DNA of 64,000 bases from DATARH01 sp963847345 (GCA_963847345.1 CAWJZU010000011.1:62001-126000); one strand, 5' to 3'; positions 9,357 through 18,584 are shown, counted from the first letter of the stretch. Notes: generated by a model not told the origin, from the letters alone. Numbers and translations are program-made.

Positions 9357-10421
9357 ATGACGAACGCGGCTTCGCGCACCGGGCAAGCTATGCTGAGGCA
9401 GGTCGGGCGCGCCGCGCTGGTGCCGTGGTGGACCGCGCAGCTTCTGACCGGGACGAAATCGTTCGAGCGCAACGGCGTGATCGGCAGCCGGCGGCTCAAC
9501 CAGCGCGGGCTGCATGAAGCGCGCGTGCGGCTCGCGCACGATTTGGCCGAGCGCCGCCGCCGCCGCCTTGACGGCCTCGTCTCGGCCGTGGATCGCGCCG
9601 ATTTCGCACGCGACGGCTTCGTCGTCAGGCATAATTTCCTGCCGCAACAGGCGTTCGCCGAGCTGCGCCGTCAGGTCGGGACGTATCGCGGGCCGCTGCG
9701 CGAGATCGCCGAGGGCGACACGATCATGCGCAAGATTGCGCTCGATCCGCGCACTCTGGCGGCGCTGCCGGCGCTGGCCGGCGTCCTGCGCTCGCCGGAA
9801 TGGCGCGGCCTGATCCGCTATATCGGCAGCCGCGACGCCGAGCCGGTCGTCTGGATCCAAAGCCTGTCACGGCATGCCTGCGACGGCCCGCCCGATCCGC
9901 AGACCCGGCTGCACGCCGACACATTTCATCCGACCGTCAAGGCGTGGCTGTTCCTGACCGATGTCGCGGCGGACGCCGGCCCATTCACTTATGTGCCCGG
10001 CTCGCACCGTTTGACCCCGCAGCGGCTCGCCTGGGAGCGCCGCATGAGCCTCGCCGCGCGCGATTCGGCGAATACCGAAATCCGGCAAGGATCGTTCCGC
10101 ATCGATCGCGACGAGTTGCGCGACCTGGGGCTGCCCGAGCCGCGCGTCTTCGCGGTGCCGGCGAACACGCTGGTCGTTGCCGACACGTTCGGCTTTCACG
10201 CGCGGGGCCCGAGCGTGGGCCGCTCACTGCGCGTCGAAATCTGGGCGTATGGACGGCGCAGCCCGTTCGTCCCGTGGGCAGGGTTTGATCCGTGGACCAC
10301 CGCCGCGTTGGCGCGGCGCACCCTGCTCGGCTGGCAGCTTGGCGATTGGCTCGAACGCGCTGGAGTGAAGCCGCATCGCTGGCGGCTGCGCTCCGGCCTG
10401 TCGGCGTTCGACCCGGCTTAA
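9357..10421 (+). CDS. Phytanoyl-CoA dioxygenase (PhyH) family protein
   Basis: A 354-residue member of the Fe(II)/2-oxoglutarate oxygenases. The iron ligands are visible as HAD (His186, Asp188) in TRLHADTFHPTVKAWLFLTD and a distal His281 in DTFGFHARGPS, followed by an Arg-rich strand RSLRVEIW for 2-oxoglutarate. The jelly-roll strands AGPFTYVPGSH fit the family. The N-terminal 80 residues are helical and basic. The substrate is unknown. It is followed after 23 bases by the Tam methyltransferase gene, so the two may be co-transcribed. Confidence 0.88.
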   Translation: MTNAASRTGQAMLRQVGRAALVPWWTAQLLTGTKSFERNGVIGSRRLNQRGLHEARVRLAHDLAERRRRRLDGLVSAVDRADFARDGFVVRHNFLPQQAFAELRRQVGTYRGPLREIAEGDTIMRKIALDPRTLAALPALAGVLRSPEWRGLIRYIGSRDAEPVVWIQSLSRHACDGPPDPQTRLHADTFHPTVKAWLFLTDVAADAGPFTYVPGSHRLTPQRLAWERRMSLAARDSANTEIRQGSFRIDRDELRDLGLPEPRVFAVPANTLVVADTFGFHARGPSVGRSLRVEIWAYGRRSPFVPWAGFDPWTTAALARRTLLGWQLGDWLERAGVKPHRWRLRSGLSAFDPA

Positions 10422-10444
10422 ACCCTTTCTGGAGACCCGCTTCG

Positions 10445-11209
10445 ATGGCTTGGGATCCCGCCCAATACCTCAAATTCGCTGGGCCGCGACTGCGTCCGGC
10501 TCTCGATCTGCTGCAACGGATCGATGTCGAGGCTCCGGATGTCGTGTACGACCTCGGGGCCGGCGCCGGCAATGTCACGCGGCTGATCGCGGCGCGCTGG
10601 CCCGACGCACAAATCGTCGGCGTCGACTCGTCGGCGGAGATGCTCGCCAAGGCAGCAGCCGAAAACCCCGGCATCGAATGGCAGCAGGCCGACCTCGGGA
10701 GCTGGCGGCCGAACCAGCCCGCCGATGTCATCTATTCGAACGCGGCGCTGCACTGGCTCGACGACCACGCCGAGCTGATGGCCGAATTGCTGACATGCCT
10801 CAAGCCGGGCGGCGTGCTCGCGGTCCAGATACCGCGCAATTTCGGTGCGCCGTCACATACGTCGATAACCGAGACGGCGCTGGGGGGGCCGTGGAGGACG
10901 ACGCTCGAACCGCTGCTGCGGCCTTCGCCGGTCGCTGAGCCCGCCGTCTACTACGACATGCTGGCGCCGCGCGCGGCCGCGCTCGACATCTGGGAGACCG
11001 AGTATCTGCAGGTGCTGGACGGCGCCAACCCGGTCAAGGAATGGACCAAGGGGACGTGGCTGGCCCCGCTGCTCGCGGCGCTCGACGAGCCCGAGCGCAG
11101 CCGCTTTGAGACCGCGTATGGCGACCGGGTCGCCGCCGCCTATCCGCCACGGCGCGACGGCAAGACGCTGTTCCCGTTCCGCCGCATGTTTCTGGTCGCT
11201 ACTTCTTGA
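10445..11209 (+). CDS. tam: Trans-aconitate 2-methyltransferase
   Basis: A 254-residue SAM-dependent enzyme that methylates trans-aconitate, an inhibitor of aconitase. It begins MAWDPAQYLKF, a family signature. The SAM site is VVYDLGAGAGNVT with GVDSSAEML, and later VIYSNAALHWLDDH is characteristic of Tam. The C-terminal LFPFRRMFLVA is conserved too. The start at 10445 has GGAG about 10 bases upstream. It probably shares a transcript with the PhyH-family gene. Confidence 0.93.
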   Translation: MAWDPAQYLKFAGPRLRPALDLLQRIDVEAPDVVYDLGAGAGNVTRLIAARWPDAQIVGVDSSAEMLAKAAAENPGIEWQQADLGSWRPNQPADVIYSNAALHWLDDHAELMAELLTCLKPGGVLAVQIPRNFGAPSHTSITETALGGPWRTTLEPLLRPSPVAEPAVYYDMLAPRAAALDIWETEYLQVLDGANPVKEWTKGTWLAPLLAALDEPERSRFETAYGDRVAAAYPPRRDGKTLFPFRRMFLVATS

Positions 11210-11299
11210 TGGCGGTGGGGGGCGCAAAGGCCACATGCAAAAGTAAATAGGCCGGCGCTTGGGGCAGCCGGCCTGTTGTCTTCTGGGAAAAGGTGCCGA

Positions 11300-11629
11300 T
11301 CAGTTCGGACGCACGCCGGGATAATCAGGCGACGGGCTCACAGGTCCGGTCTGCTTTTCCTGGGCCGACCACATTTCGCCGGCCTTCGGGCCGGCATACG
11401 CTCCGGCAGAAGGCTGCACAGGCGCAGTTTGCTTTTCCTGCGTCGACCACATTTCGCCCGCCTTCGGGCCGATGGATTCGGCTGATGGAGCAACCGCGGC
11501 GGCCGGCGCCTTCGGAGCCTGCGCGCCGGGCGGCAGGGCGGCGACGTTGTCGGTTTGCGCATAGGCGCCGACTGTGACGCCGGCCAGCAGACCCATACCA
11601 ACGAGAATGGACTTTACGACGTTCTGCAT
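11300..11629 (-). CDS. Small secreted protein with tandem GPKAGEMWS repeats
   Basis: A 109-residue protein. Residues 1-24 form a signal peptide (VVKSILVGMGLLAGVTVGAYA). The mature part is Ala/Pro-rich and then carries two near-identical 15-residue units, GPKAGEMWSTQEKQT and GPKAGEMWSAQEKQT, separated by about 12 residues. The DNA repeats are also close copies (about 11346-11390 and 11426-11469). The start at 11629 has GGAGGGAG upstream, better than an upstream in-frame ATG at 11713. No family is recognised. It is divergent from the LysR gene and could be its target. Confidence 0.75.
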   Translation of the reverse strand: MQNVVKSILVGMGLLAGVTVGAYAQTDNVAALPPGAQAPKAPAAAVAPSAESIGPKAGEMWSTQEKQTAPVQPSAGAYAGPKAGEMWSAQEKQTGPVSPSPDYPGVRPN

Positions 11630-11823
11630 AGCTCGCTCCCTCCAAAGGGCGTCTTTGCCCCTGACAGAGATACTCGGGCGGAAGTATGCTATGCACAAAT
11701 GAAGATTTCCCAAGGCTATAATGAGCCAGCCTCATTCATGGTCGGGATCGGCGCCAAACGCCGCTTGTCGGCTGGGGCAGTGCGGATACATCGCACGGAA
11801 GAAGATCAGGACCGGGAGGCAGA

Positions 11824-12828
11824 ATGCCGCAGCTAGCAACGTTGACGCGTCAACCGAACCAATCGGTGCGCTTTGACAGCCTCGACCTCAACCTTTTGCG
11901 CGTTTTCGAAGCGCTCATGGAAGAGCGCAGCGCGACGCGCGCGGGGTCGCGGCTGGGATTGACTCAATCGGCAATCAGTCATGCGCTCAACCGGCTGCGT
12001 TATGTTCTCAAGGATGAACTGTTCGTGCGCGGCCCGGAGGGCATGCAGCCGACCGAACGCGCCGCCGAGATCGCTCCGCGACTGCGCCAGGGCCTTTTGC
12101 AGCTGCAGCTTGCGCTGTCGCCGAGCGAGTTCATTCCCGAACGGACCGACCGCCGATTTACGATCGCCTGCACCGAATATGCCGGGGCCGTCATCATTCC
12201 GCCGCTGATCGCGCGGCTGCGGCGTGAGGCACCGCACGCCTCGCTGAACATTCTGCCGAGCAATCAGGGTGTCGCCGAAACGCTCCGCTGCGGCCGCGCC
12301 GATCTCGCGATCGGAAGTTTCCGCCGTTTCCCCGACTGGTTCGAAAGCGAAACGCTGCTGCGGGAAACCCGCATCTGGTGCCTCGGGGCCGACAACCCGG
12401 CGGCGGCGGGCAAGCTTACGCTCGAGCGCCTTGCCCAAATGCCGCATCTGGTGATCGCCGCGACCGGCGAGGACGAGCGGGCGATCGAGGGTTATGTCGT
12501 CGATCACGGTCTCGAGCGGCTCGTGACGCGCAGCGACGCCGGGGTGCTGCAAGGAGCGCTCGCGGCGCGCGGGCTACGCCGCGAAATCGCGGTTACGACG
12601 CCGCATTTCCTCGCGGCGCTGTCCGCGGTCAGTCATTCGGACATTGCCGCGCTGCTGCCCCGCCGGCTCGCAACGGTGTTTGTCGGGCTCTATCGCCTGG
12701 CCTTGTTCGATCCGCCCTATGAATCGCCGCCGTTCGATGTGATGGCCCTATGGCACCGCGAAAATGGCGACCAGCCGGCGATCGCGTGGTTGCGTCAGTT
12801 GCTGCGCGAGGTCGCGGCCGACCTGTAA
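11824..12828 (+). CDS. LysR-family transcriptional regulator
   Basis: A 334-residue regulator. The winged helix-turn-helix covers about residues 17-80, with LDLNLLRVFEALMEERSATR, RLGLTQSAISHALNRLR and DELFVRGPEGMQPT. The C-terminal effector domain is periplasmic-binding-protein-like (RFTIACTEYAGAVIIPPLIAR, then RADLAIGSF). The HTH sequence resembles the NodD/PcaQ-like branch rather than classical metabolic members. GGGAGG precedes the ATG. It is divergent from the secreted repeat protein. The inducer is unknown. Confidence 0.93.
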   Translation: MPQLATLTRQPNQSVRFDSLDLNLLRVFEALMEERSATRAGSRLGLTQSAISHALNRLRYVLKDELFVRGPEGMQPTERAAEIAPRLRQGLLQLQLALSPSEFIPERTDRRFTIACTEYAGAVIIPPLIARLRREAPHASLNILPSNQGVAETLRCGRADLAIGSFRRFPDWFESETLLRETRIWCLGADNPAAAGKLTLERLAQMPHLVIAATGEDERAIEGYVVDHGLERLVTRSDAGVLQGALAARGLRREIAVTTPHFLAALSAVSHSDIAALLPRRLATVFVGLYRLALFDPPYESPPFDVMALWHRENGDQPAIAWLRQLLREVAADL

Positions 12829-12958
12829 CGGTACGGCGGCGGCGAGCTACAGGACCTCGGTGGCGTGAGTAGGAGGGCGTCCCGATCGGTTTCCCAAGCC
12901 CCCACTGCGGCCGATAGTAGGCAGCCCGAACCGACCCATTAGCGCGCGGCCAAAATCG

Positions 12959-12986
12959 TTGACAGGAGAGGGCGCATACCTATAGT
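12959..12986 (+). promoter_or_regulatory. Sigma70 promoter of the rplU-rpmA operon
   Basis: TTGACA (12959-12964), a 16-base spacer and TATAGT (12981-12986). The -35 is perfect and the -10 has five of six consensus bases. Transcription would start near 12993, giving a leader of about 90 bases before rplU. The leader contains a CCCGCC/GGCGGG hairpin. Confidence 0.8.
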
Positions 12987-13081
12987 GCCCGCCTCCCGGG
13001 CGGGAGCGCCGCCCGCTCAATCAAATTCGCGCCGCGCCGGGCTTGCCGCGGCGGGCGCGTCAACCGATATCGGCTTCCGTC

Positions 13082-13399
13082 ATGTTCGCAGTGATCCGTA
13101 CCGGCGGCAAACAGTACAAGGTCGCCAAGGACGACGTAATCGCGGTCGAGAAGCTCGCAGGCGAGCCCGGCGCGACGGTCGAGCTCGGCGAGGTGCTGAT
13201 GGTCGGCGACGGCGCCGAGGTATCGACCGGCACGCCGCTCGTGACGGGCGCCTCGGTCAGCGCCGAGCTGGTCGAGCACCGCCGCGGCGACAAGATCATC
13301 GTCTTCAAGAAAAAGCGGCGGCAGAATTACCGCCGCAAGAACGGTCACCGACAGCATCAGACCGTGCTGCGGATCACTGAGATCCGCGCCGGCGATTGA
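13082..13399 (+). CDS. rplU: Ribosomal protein bL21
   Basis: A 105-residue 23S rRNA-binding protein of the large subunit. It begins MFAVIRTGGKQYKV, the family signature, with VLMVGDGAEVSTGTP in the middle and the basic KIIVFKKKRRQNYRRKNGHRQ rRNA-binding segment near the end. The length is normal. First gene of the rplU-rpmA-obgE set, behind the strong promoter at 12959-12986. Confidence 0.97.
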   Translation: MFAVIRTGGKQYKVAKDDVIAVEKLAGEPGATVELGEVLMVGDGAEVSTGTPLVTGASVSAELVEHRRGDKIIVFKKKRRQNYRRKNGHRQHQTVLRITEIRAGD

Positions 13400-13425
13400 G
13401 CCGCGAGCGGCCCAGGAGGTTCGAG

Positions 13426-13698
13426 ATGGCACACAAGAAAGCGGGCGGCTCGTCGCGCAACGGTCGCGACAGCGCCGGCCGGCGGCTCGGCGTCAAGAAA
13501 TTCGGCGGCGAGATCGTCATCCCGGGCAACATCATCGTGCGCCAGCGCGGCACCAAGTTCCATCCTGGTGACTGCGTTGGCATGGGCCGCGACCACACGC
13601 TGTTCGCGCTCGAAGCGGGTGCCGTGAAGTTCCATGACGGGATCGGCGGGCGCAAGTTCATCTCGGTGGTGCCGCGCCCGGCGGAAGCCGCCGAATAG
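13426..13698 (+). CDS. rpmA: Ribosomal protein bL27
   Basis: A 90-residue large-subunit protein whose N-terminal tail reaches towards the peptidyl transferase centre. MAHKKAGGSSRNGRDS opens the protein, with GNIIVRQRGTKFHPG and VGMGRDHTLFAL following. AGGAGG lies 6 bases before the ATG. Intact and co-directional with rplU; an intrinsic terminator follows. Confidence 0.97.
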   Translation: MAHKKAGGSSRNGRDSAGRRLGVKKFGGEIVIPGNIIVRQRGTKFHPGDCVGMGRDHTLFALEAGAVKFHDGIGGRKFISVVPRPAEAAE

Positions 13699-13726
13699 CC
13701 GCTTCCCGCAGCAGCGGATTCCGAAG

Positions 13727-13751
13727 GGGAGCGGTCCGCCGCTCCCTTTTT
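13727..13751 (+). terminator. Intrinsic terminator after rpmA
   Basis: GGGAGCGG and CCGCTCCC form an 8-bp perfect stem around TCCG, followed by five T. It lies between rpmA and obgE and would reduce read-through into obgE. Confidence 0.85.
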
Positions 13752-13787
13752 CGTTCCTACGAGGGGTGAAGCAACTCACCAATCGCG

Positions 13788-14825
13788 ATGAAATTCCTAG
13801 ACCAGTGCAAAATATACCTCAAGAGCGGCGATGGCGGCCGCGGCGCGATGAGTTTTCGCCGCGAGAAGTTCATCGAGTTCGGCGGCCCTGACGGCGGCGA
13901 CGGCGGCAAGGGCGGCGACATCGTGTTCGAGGCCGCGGACAATCTGAACACCCTGATCGACTATCGCTACAGCCAGCATTTCCGGGCACAAAACGGCCGC
14001 GGCGGTGCCGGCGCCAACCGCACCGGCGCTAACGGCCGCGACCTCGTGCTGCGCGTGCCGGTCGGGACGCAGGTGCTCGACGACGACAAGGAGAGCGTGC
14101 TCGCCGATTTGATCCGACCGGGTCAGCGGGTGGTGCTGCTGCGCGGCGGCGACGGCGGGTTCGGCAACACGCATTACAAGACCTCGACGAACCAGGCGCC
14201 GCGCCGCGCCGGTCCGGGGTGGCCCGGCCGCGAATTATGGGTGTGGCTGCGCCTCAAGCTGATCGCCGATGCCGGCCTGGTCGGGCTGCCGAACGCCGGC
14301 AAATCGACGCTGCTGTCCCGGCTGTCGCACGCCAAGCCGAAAATCGCCGATTATCCGTTCACGACGCTGCATCCGCAATTAGGCGTCGTGCGGATCGACG
14401 ACGAGACCGAATTCGTGCTCGCCGATCTGCCGGGGCTGATCGAGGGGGCGAGCGAGGGCGCCGGTCTCGGCACGCGGTTTCTCGGCCATGTCGAGCGCTG
14501 CGCTGCGATCCTGCATCTGATAGACGGCACCGAGGAAGACGTTGTCGCCGCCTACCGCACGATCCGCCGCGAGCTGGCCGATTACGGCTACGGTCTTGCC
14601 GACAAGCCGGAAGTGGTCGGCCTCAACAAGATCGACGCGCTCGACCCGGCCGAAGTGGACGAAAAACGCCGCGCGCTGGCTGCCGTCGCGGGGCCTGGAA
14701 CAAAGGTGCTGGCGGTGTCCGGGGTGAGCGGCGCCGGCCTGCCGGCATTGGTCGGAACGGTGTTCGCGGCAATCCGCGAGGCACGCGCCGAGGCCGAGCG
14801 CGGCGAACTGGTCGAGGCGGAATGA
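13788..14825 (+). CDS. obgE: Obg-family GTPase ObgE/CgtA
   Basis: A 345-residue GTPase that acts in 50S ribosome maturation and stress control. The N-terminal Obg fold (residues 1-160) begins MKFLDQCKIYLKSGDGGRG and has the Gly-rich GGPDGGDGGKGGDIVFEA. The G domain carries G1 GLPNAGKST, the switch I TLHPQLGV, G3 DLPGLIEGA, and G4 LNKID. It lacks the extended C-terminal domain of some homologues, as is common in its class. Co-directional with the ribosomal genes and proB. Confidence 0.96.
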   Translation: MKFLDQCKIYLKSGDGGRGAMSFRREKFIEFGGPDGGDGGKGGDIVFEAADNLNTLIDYRYSQHFRAQNGRGGAGANRTGANGRDLVLRVPVGTQVLDDDKESVLADLIRPGQRVVLLRGGDGGFGNTHYKTSTNQAPRRAGPGWPGRELWVWLRLKLIADAGLVGLPNAGKSTLLSRLSHAKPKIADYPFTTLHPQLGVVRIDDETEFVLADLPGLIEGASEGAGLGTRFLGHVERCAAILHLIDGTEEDVVAAYRTIRRELADYGYGLADKPEVVGLNKIDALDPAEVDEKRRALAAVAGPGTKVLAVSGVSGAGLPALVGTVFAAIREARAEAERGELVEAE

Positions 14826-14867
14826 GCATGGGGCAACCTGGCACCGCGCGGGTCTCGCCTGCGATCT

Positions 14868-15009
14868 GCCCCCACCCTGACCCTTCCGCCAGCGGGGGAG
14901 GGAATAGCGAGGCCCGGCGGATTGCTTCTGCTTTCCCGGCGCCGAAACAATGACCGAACGCGAGGCATTGCTCCCTACCGCGCTTGCGGGGGAGGGCCGG
15001 GGTGGGGGT
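14868..15009. repeat. Dispersed palindromic element (CCCCAxCCC / GCGGGGGAGGG family)
   Basis: The left arm holds CCCCCACCCTGACCCTTCCG and the right arm holds GCGGGGGAGGGCCGGGGTGG, with further inverted copies of GCGGGGGAGGG between. It fills the obgE-proB gap. Related copies lie at 39778-39911 and, inside ctaA, at 41556-41685. The first 20 codons of a longer in-frame proB start come from this repeat, which argues against that start. Confidence 0.8.
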
Positions 15010-16209
15010 ATGACGGGACCTGCCACCAATGAGAAACCGGCCGCGCAGGTCGATGCGGCTGTCGCGCTCGCCTTGGCAAAACGGCTCGTCGTGAAGATCG
15101 GCTCGGCGCTGCTGGTGGATCAAGGCGGCGAAATCCGGCGGGAGTGGCTCGCTTCGGCGGTCGCGGACGTCGCGCGCTGCCGCGGGCGCGGCCAGGAGGT
15201 CATCATCGTCACCTCGGGGGCGATAGCGATCGGGCGCCGGCATCTGGGCCTGCGCGGCGGCGTGTTGCGGCTCGACGAAAAACAGGCCGCGGCCGCGACC
15301 GGACAGATCCGGCTCGCGCACGCCTATCAGGAGGCGCTGGCGCGGTACCGAATCACCGTCGCGCAAATCCTGCTGACCCCGGACGACACCGAGGAGCGGC
15401 GCCGCCATCTGAACGCGCGCGCGACCTTCGCCCAGCTGCTGACGTTGGGCGCGGTGCCGGTCGTCAACGAGAACGACACGATCGCGACCGCCGAGATCCG
15501 CTTTGGCGACAACGACCGCCTCGCCGCAAGGGTGGCGCAGATGACCAGCGCCGACATGCTGGTGCTGCTGTCCGATATCGACGGGCTTTATACCGCCGAC
15601 CCGCGGCGCGACCCGGATGCCCGGCATGTTCCGCTGGTGCATCAGATCAGCCCTGAGATCGCGGCGATGGCCGGGGCGGCGGCGCCTGGGTACAGCTCCG
15701 GCGGCATGATCACGAAACTGGCGGCGGCACGCATCGCGATGCAGGCCGGCTGCGCGATGCTGATCGCCGAGGGCGAGCCGCGCGGCGACCAAGTGGACGG
15801 CCAGGCCGGCGGTTTCGGGCCGCTGGCGGCGATTGAGGCGGGCGCGCGTGCGACGCTGTTTCTGCCGGGCGGCGAGCCGCGTTCGGCGCGCAAGGCGTGG
15901 ATCGCCGGAACGGTCAACCCGACCGGGGCGCTGATCGTCGATGACGGCGCGGCGCGGGCGCTGCGCGGCGGGAAGAGCCTGCTGCCGGCGGGTGTTGTCG
16001 CGGTCGATGGTGCTTTCGAGCGCGGCGATTGCGTTGTCGTGCGCGGTCGCGCAGGGAGCGAGATCGGCCGCGGGCTGTCCGCCTATGCGAGCGGCGATAT
16101 CCAGATGATCGCGGGGCACAAGAGCGATGAAATCGAGGCGATTCTAGGCTACCGTGGCCGCGACGAAATCATTCACCGCGACGATCTGGTGGTGACCGAC
16201 CGGCGATGA
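15010..16209 (+). CDS. proB: Glutamate 5-kinase
   Basis: A 399-residue enzyme for the first step of proline synthesis, making glutamyl-5-phosphate. The amino-acid kinase domain shows RLVVKIGSALLV, VTSGAIAIGRRHL, VVNENDTIATAEIRFGDND and LLSDIDGLYTADPR. The C-terminal PUA domain (about residues 300-399) includes GTVNPTGALIVDDGAARAL. The start at 15010 is chosen because codons upstream of it fall in the repeat. proA follows after 10 bases. Confidence 0.95.
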   Translation: MTGPATNEKPAAQVDAAVALALAKRLVVKIGSALLVDQGGEIRREWLASAVADVARCRGRGQEVIIVTSGAIAIGRRHLGLRGGVLRLDEKQAAAATGQIRLAHAYQEALARYRITVAQILLTPDDTEERRRHLNARATFAQLLTLGAVPVVNENDTIATAEIRFGDNDRLAARVAQMTSADMLVLLSDIDGLYTADPRRDPDARHVPLVHQISPEIAAMAGAAAPGYSSGGMITKLAAARIAMQAGCAMLIAEGEPRGDQVDGQAGGFGPLAAIEAGARATLFLPGGEPRSARKAWIAGTVNPTGALIVDDGAARALRGGKSLLPAGVVAVDGAFERGDCVVVRGRAGSEIGRGLSAYASGDIQMIAGHKSDEIEAILGYRGRDEIIHRDDLVVTDRR

Positions 16210-16219
16210 CGATCTGCCT

Positions 16220-17518
16220 ATGACGACCGAAACCGTGGTTCGCGAAGAGACGGCGAGTGGCGATCTTGCCGCGATGATGGCGGCGATCGGGCGGCGCGCG
16301 CGCGAGGCCGCCTCGGCGCTGGCTCTCGCTCCGGCCGAGGCAAGGACGCAGGCGCTGCGGCGGGCCGCCGCTGCGGTACGCGCTCGGGGTAACGAAATCC
16401 TTGCGGCCAACGCCGACGACCTTGCCGCGGCGCGGCAAAGCCGCATCGGCGGCGCGCTGCTGGACCGCCTCGCGCTCGACCCGAAACGGCTCGACACGGT
16501 CGCCCAGGGTCTCGAAGACATCGCCGCGCTGCCCGATCCGGTCGGGCGCACGCTCGCCGAATGGACGCGGCCGAACGGTCTCAGGATATCGCGCGTCAGC
16601 GTGCCGCTCGGAGTCATCGGCATCATCTACGAGAGCCGCCCGAACGTGACGGCCGATGCTGGCGGTCTCGCGGTCAAATCCGGAAACGCGGCGATCCTGC
16701 GCGGCGGCTCCGAAAGCTTCCGCTCGTCGCGCGCCTTGGTATCGGCGTTGCGCGACGGGCTGCGCGCCGCCGGACTGCCGGAGGACGCGATCCAGCTCGT
16801 GCCGACCCGCGACCGCGCGGCGGTCGGGCCTGATGCTGACGATGAGCGGCGTCATCGACGTCATCGTGCCGCGCGGCGGCGCCTCGCTGATCGAGCGGGT
16901 AACGCGCGAGAGCCGGATCCCGGTCATCGCGCATCTCGAAGGGCTGTGCCACACCTACATCCATGCCGCGGCCGACCCGAAAAAGGCGCGCGACCATCAC
17001 ACTCAACGCCAAGATGCGCCGTGTCTCGATCTGCGGCGCGACCGAGACGTTGCTGGTCGATCGCGCGGTCGCCGCCGCGATGTTGCCGCCAATCCTCGCC
17101 GATCTGCGCGAAGCCGGCTGCGAGGTACGCGGCGACCCGGAGGTGCGGGCGATCGACCCCGCCGCCGCGCCGGCCTGCGACGACGATTGGCGCACCGAAT
17201 ATCTCGACGCGATCCTCGCGGTGCGGGTGGTGGACGGCCCGGCGGAGGCGATCGCGCATATCGAGCGCTACGGCTCGCACCATACCGACGCGATCGTGAC
17301 CGAGGACAGCGAGGTCGCCGAGCGCTTTCTTGCGCGAAGTCGACAGCGCGATCGTGCTGGTCAACGCCTCGACGCAGTTCGCCGATGGCGGCGAGTTCGG
17401 CATGGGCGCCGAGATCGGCATTTCGACGCAGCGCCTGCCGCCGCGCGGCCCGGTCGGCGCCGCCGAGCTGACTACCTACAAATACCTCGTGCGCGGCAAC
17501 GGCCAGGTGCGGCCCTGA
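16220..17518 (+). CDS. proA: Glutamate-5-semialdehyde dehydrogenase (gamma-glutamyl phosphate reductase), three frame breaks
   Basis: Reduces glutamyl-5-phosphate in proline synthesis. The N-terminal part is intact to LVPTRDRAAVG, with IYESRPNVTADAGGLAVKSG and AILRGGSE. The frame then changes near 16829, 16992 and 17332. Across these it continues as LMLTMSGVIDVIVPRGG, HLEGLCHTYIH (catalytic-cysteine region), ITLNAKMRRVSICGATETLL, YGSHHTDAIVTED, and FADGGEFGMGAEIGIST. Each break is cured by removing one base, leaving 431 residues, which is the usual length. Three independent breaks with no loss of conserved sequence suggest sequencing insertions. Confidence 0.9.
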
Positions 17519-17540
17519 GCGAGCGGTGGCAATAAGCGGT

Positions 17541-18149
17541 ATGACGTCGCCACGCCGCGTCGGGCTGCTCGGCGGATCGTTCAACCCGGCGCATGGCGGG
17601 CACCTGCATATCAGCCGCCTCGCTCTGCGCCGGCTCGATCTCGACGAGGTCTGGTGGCTGGTGTCGCCGCAGAACCCGTTGAAGCCGGCGGTCGGCATGG
17701 CGCCGTTCGAGGAGCGTCTGCGCTGTGCGCGCGAAATCGCCGCCGCCGACCGCCGCATCAGGGTTACCGACATCGAGGCTCGCCTCGGTCCGACGACCTA
17801 TACCGCCGACACGCTGAAATCGCTGCGCCGGCGGTTTCCGCGTACCCGGTTTGTCTGGCTGATGGGTGGCGACAACCTCGCGCAAATCCCATATTGGCGC
17901 CGTTGGCCAGACATCTTTCGCACCGTCCCGATTGCCGTATTCGCCCGACCCGGCGCGTCGTCCAAAGCGCTGGGTGGGGCGGCGGCGCATCGCTTCGCTC
18001 GGGCGCGCGTGCCGGTTACCGCCTCGCGCCGGCTGGCCGACATGGCCCCGCCGGCCTGGGTGTTTTTCCATACCCGCCTCGACCCCCGATCGGCCACGCA
18101 GATTCGGGCCGCTCGCTCAGCCCATGCCTCGCAGGAGAAAAGATCAGAC
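17541..18149 (+). CDS. nadD: Nicotinate-nucleotide adenylyltransferase, reads into rsfS
   Basis: Adenylates nicotinate mononucleotide in NAD synthesis. The nucleotidyltransferase motif GGSFNPAHGGH (GxFxPxHxGH) opens the protein. WWLVSPQNPLK and FVWLMGGDNLAQIPYWRRW are standard, and SATQIRAAR (the SxTxIR motif) is at the end. There is no stop after this motif: the frame continues without interruption into rsfS. A TGA overlapping the rsfS ATG (TGATG at 18151-18155) lies one base out of frame. Either the two enzymes are fused, or one surplus base near the end hides the normal stop. Confidence 0.92.
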
Positions 18150-18152
18150 GTG

Positions 18153-18575
18153 ATGCCTGAAACGCCCGCCGCCTTTATCACCGCTGCCACCCGCGCCCCG
18201 CGCCGCCGCGAGCGGATCCCCGCACCCGAGTTGCTGCGCCGCATCATCGAGGTGCTCGAAGACGGCAAGGCCGAGGAGATCGTGACGATCGACCTCGCCG
18301 GCAAATCGACGATCGCCGATTACATGGTTGTCGCGACCGGGCGCTCGGCCCGGCAGGTGGTGGCGCTGACCGACCATCTGGAGCAGGCCTTGCCGCGCCC
18401 GCTGCCGATCGAAGGCAAGGCGCAGGGCGACTGGGTACTGATCGACGCCGGCGACGTGATCGTGCATATTTTCCGGCCGGAAATCCGCGCCTATTACAAT
18501 CTCGAAAAGATGTGGGGCGGCGACCTGCCTCCCGAACTGCCAGAGGCCGAGCCGGCCGCCGCGGTGCTGCAATAG
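18153..18575 (+). CDS. rsfS: Ribosome silencing factor RsfS
   Basis: A 140-residue protein that binds uL14 and blocks subunit joining in starvation. The core reads ELLRRIIEVLEDGKAEEIV, then DLAGKSTIADYMVVATGRS, QGDWVLIDAGDVIVHIF and YYNLEKMWGG, all conserved. An ATG at 18153 or a GTG at 18150 could start it, with AGGAG about 12-15 bases upstream. The nadD frame runs into it in phase (see nadD). rlmH follows after about 10 bases, the usual order. Confidence 0.93.
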   Translation: MPETPAAFITAATRAPRRRERIPAPELLRRIIEVLEDGKAEEIVTIDLAGKSTIADYMVVATGRSARQVVALTDHLEQALPRPLPIEGKAQGDWVLIDAGDVIVHIFRPEIRAYYNLEKMWGGDLPPELPEAEPAAAVLQ

Positions 18576-18584
18576 GCCGGGCCG

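Noticed and set aside
14950..15009. Twenty extra N-terminal codons for proB
   Set aside because: They are encoded by the palindromic repeat; homology and the natural start begin at 15010.
14623..16119. A 498-codon open frame antisense to proB and the end of obgE
   Set aside because: Arg/Ala/Pro-rich, no motif, and it crosses two well-conserved genes and a repeat.
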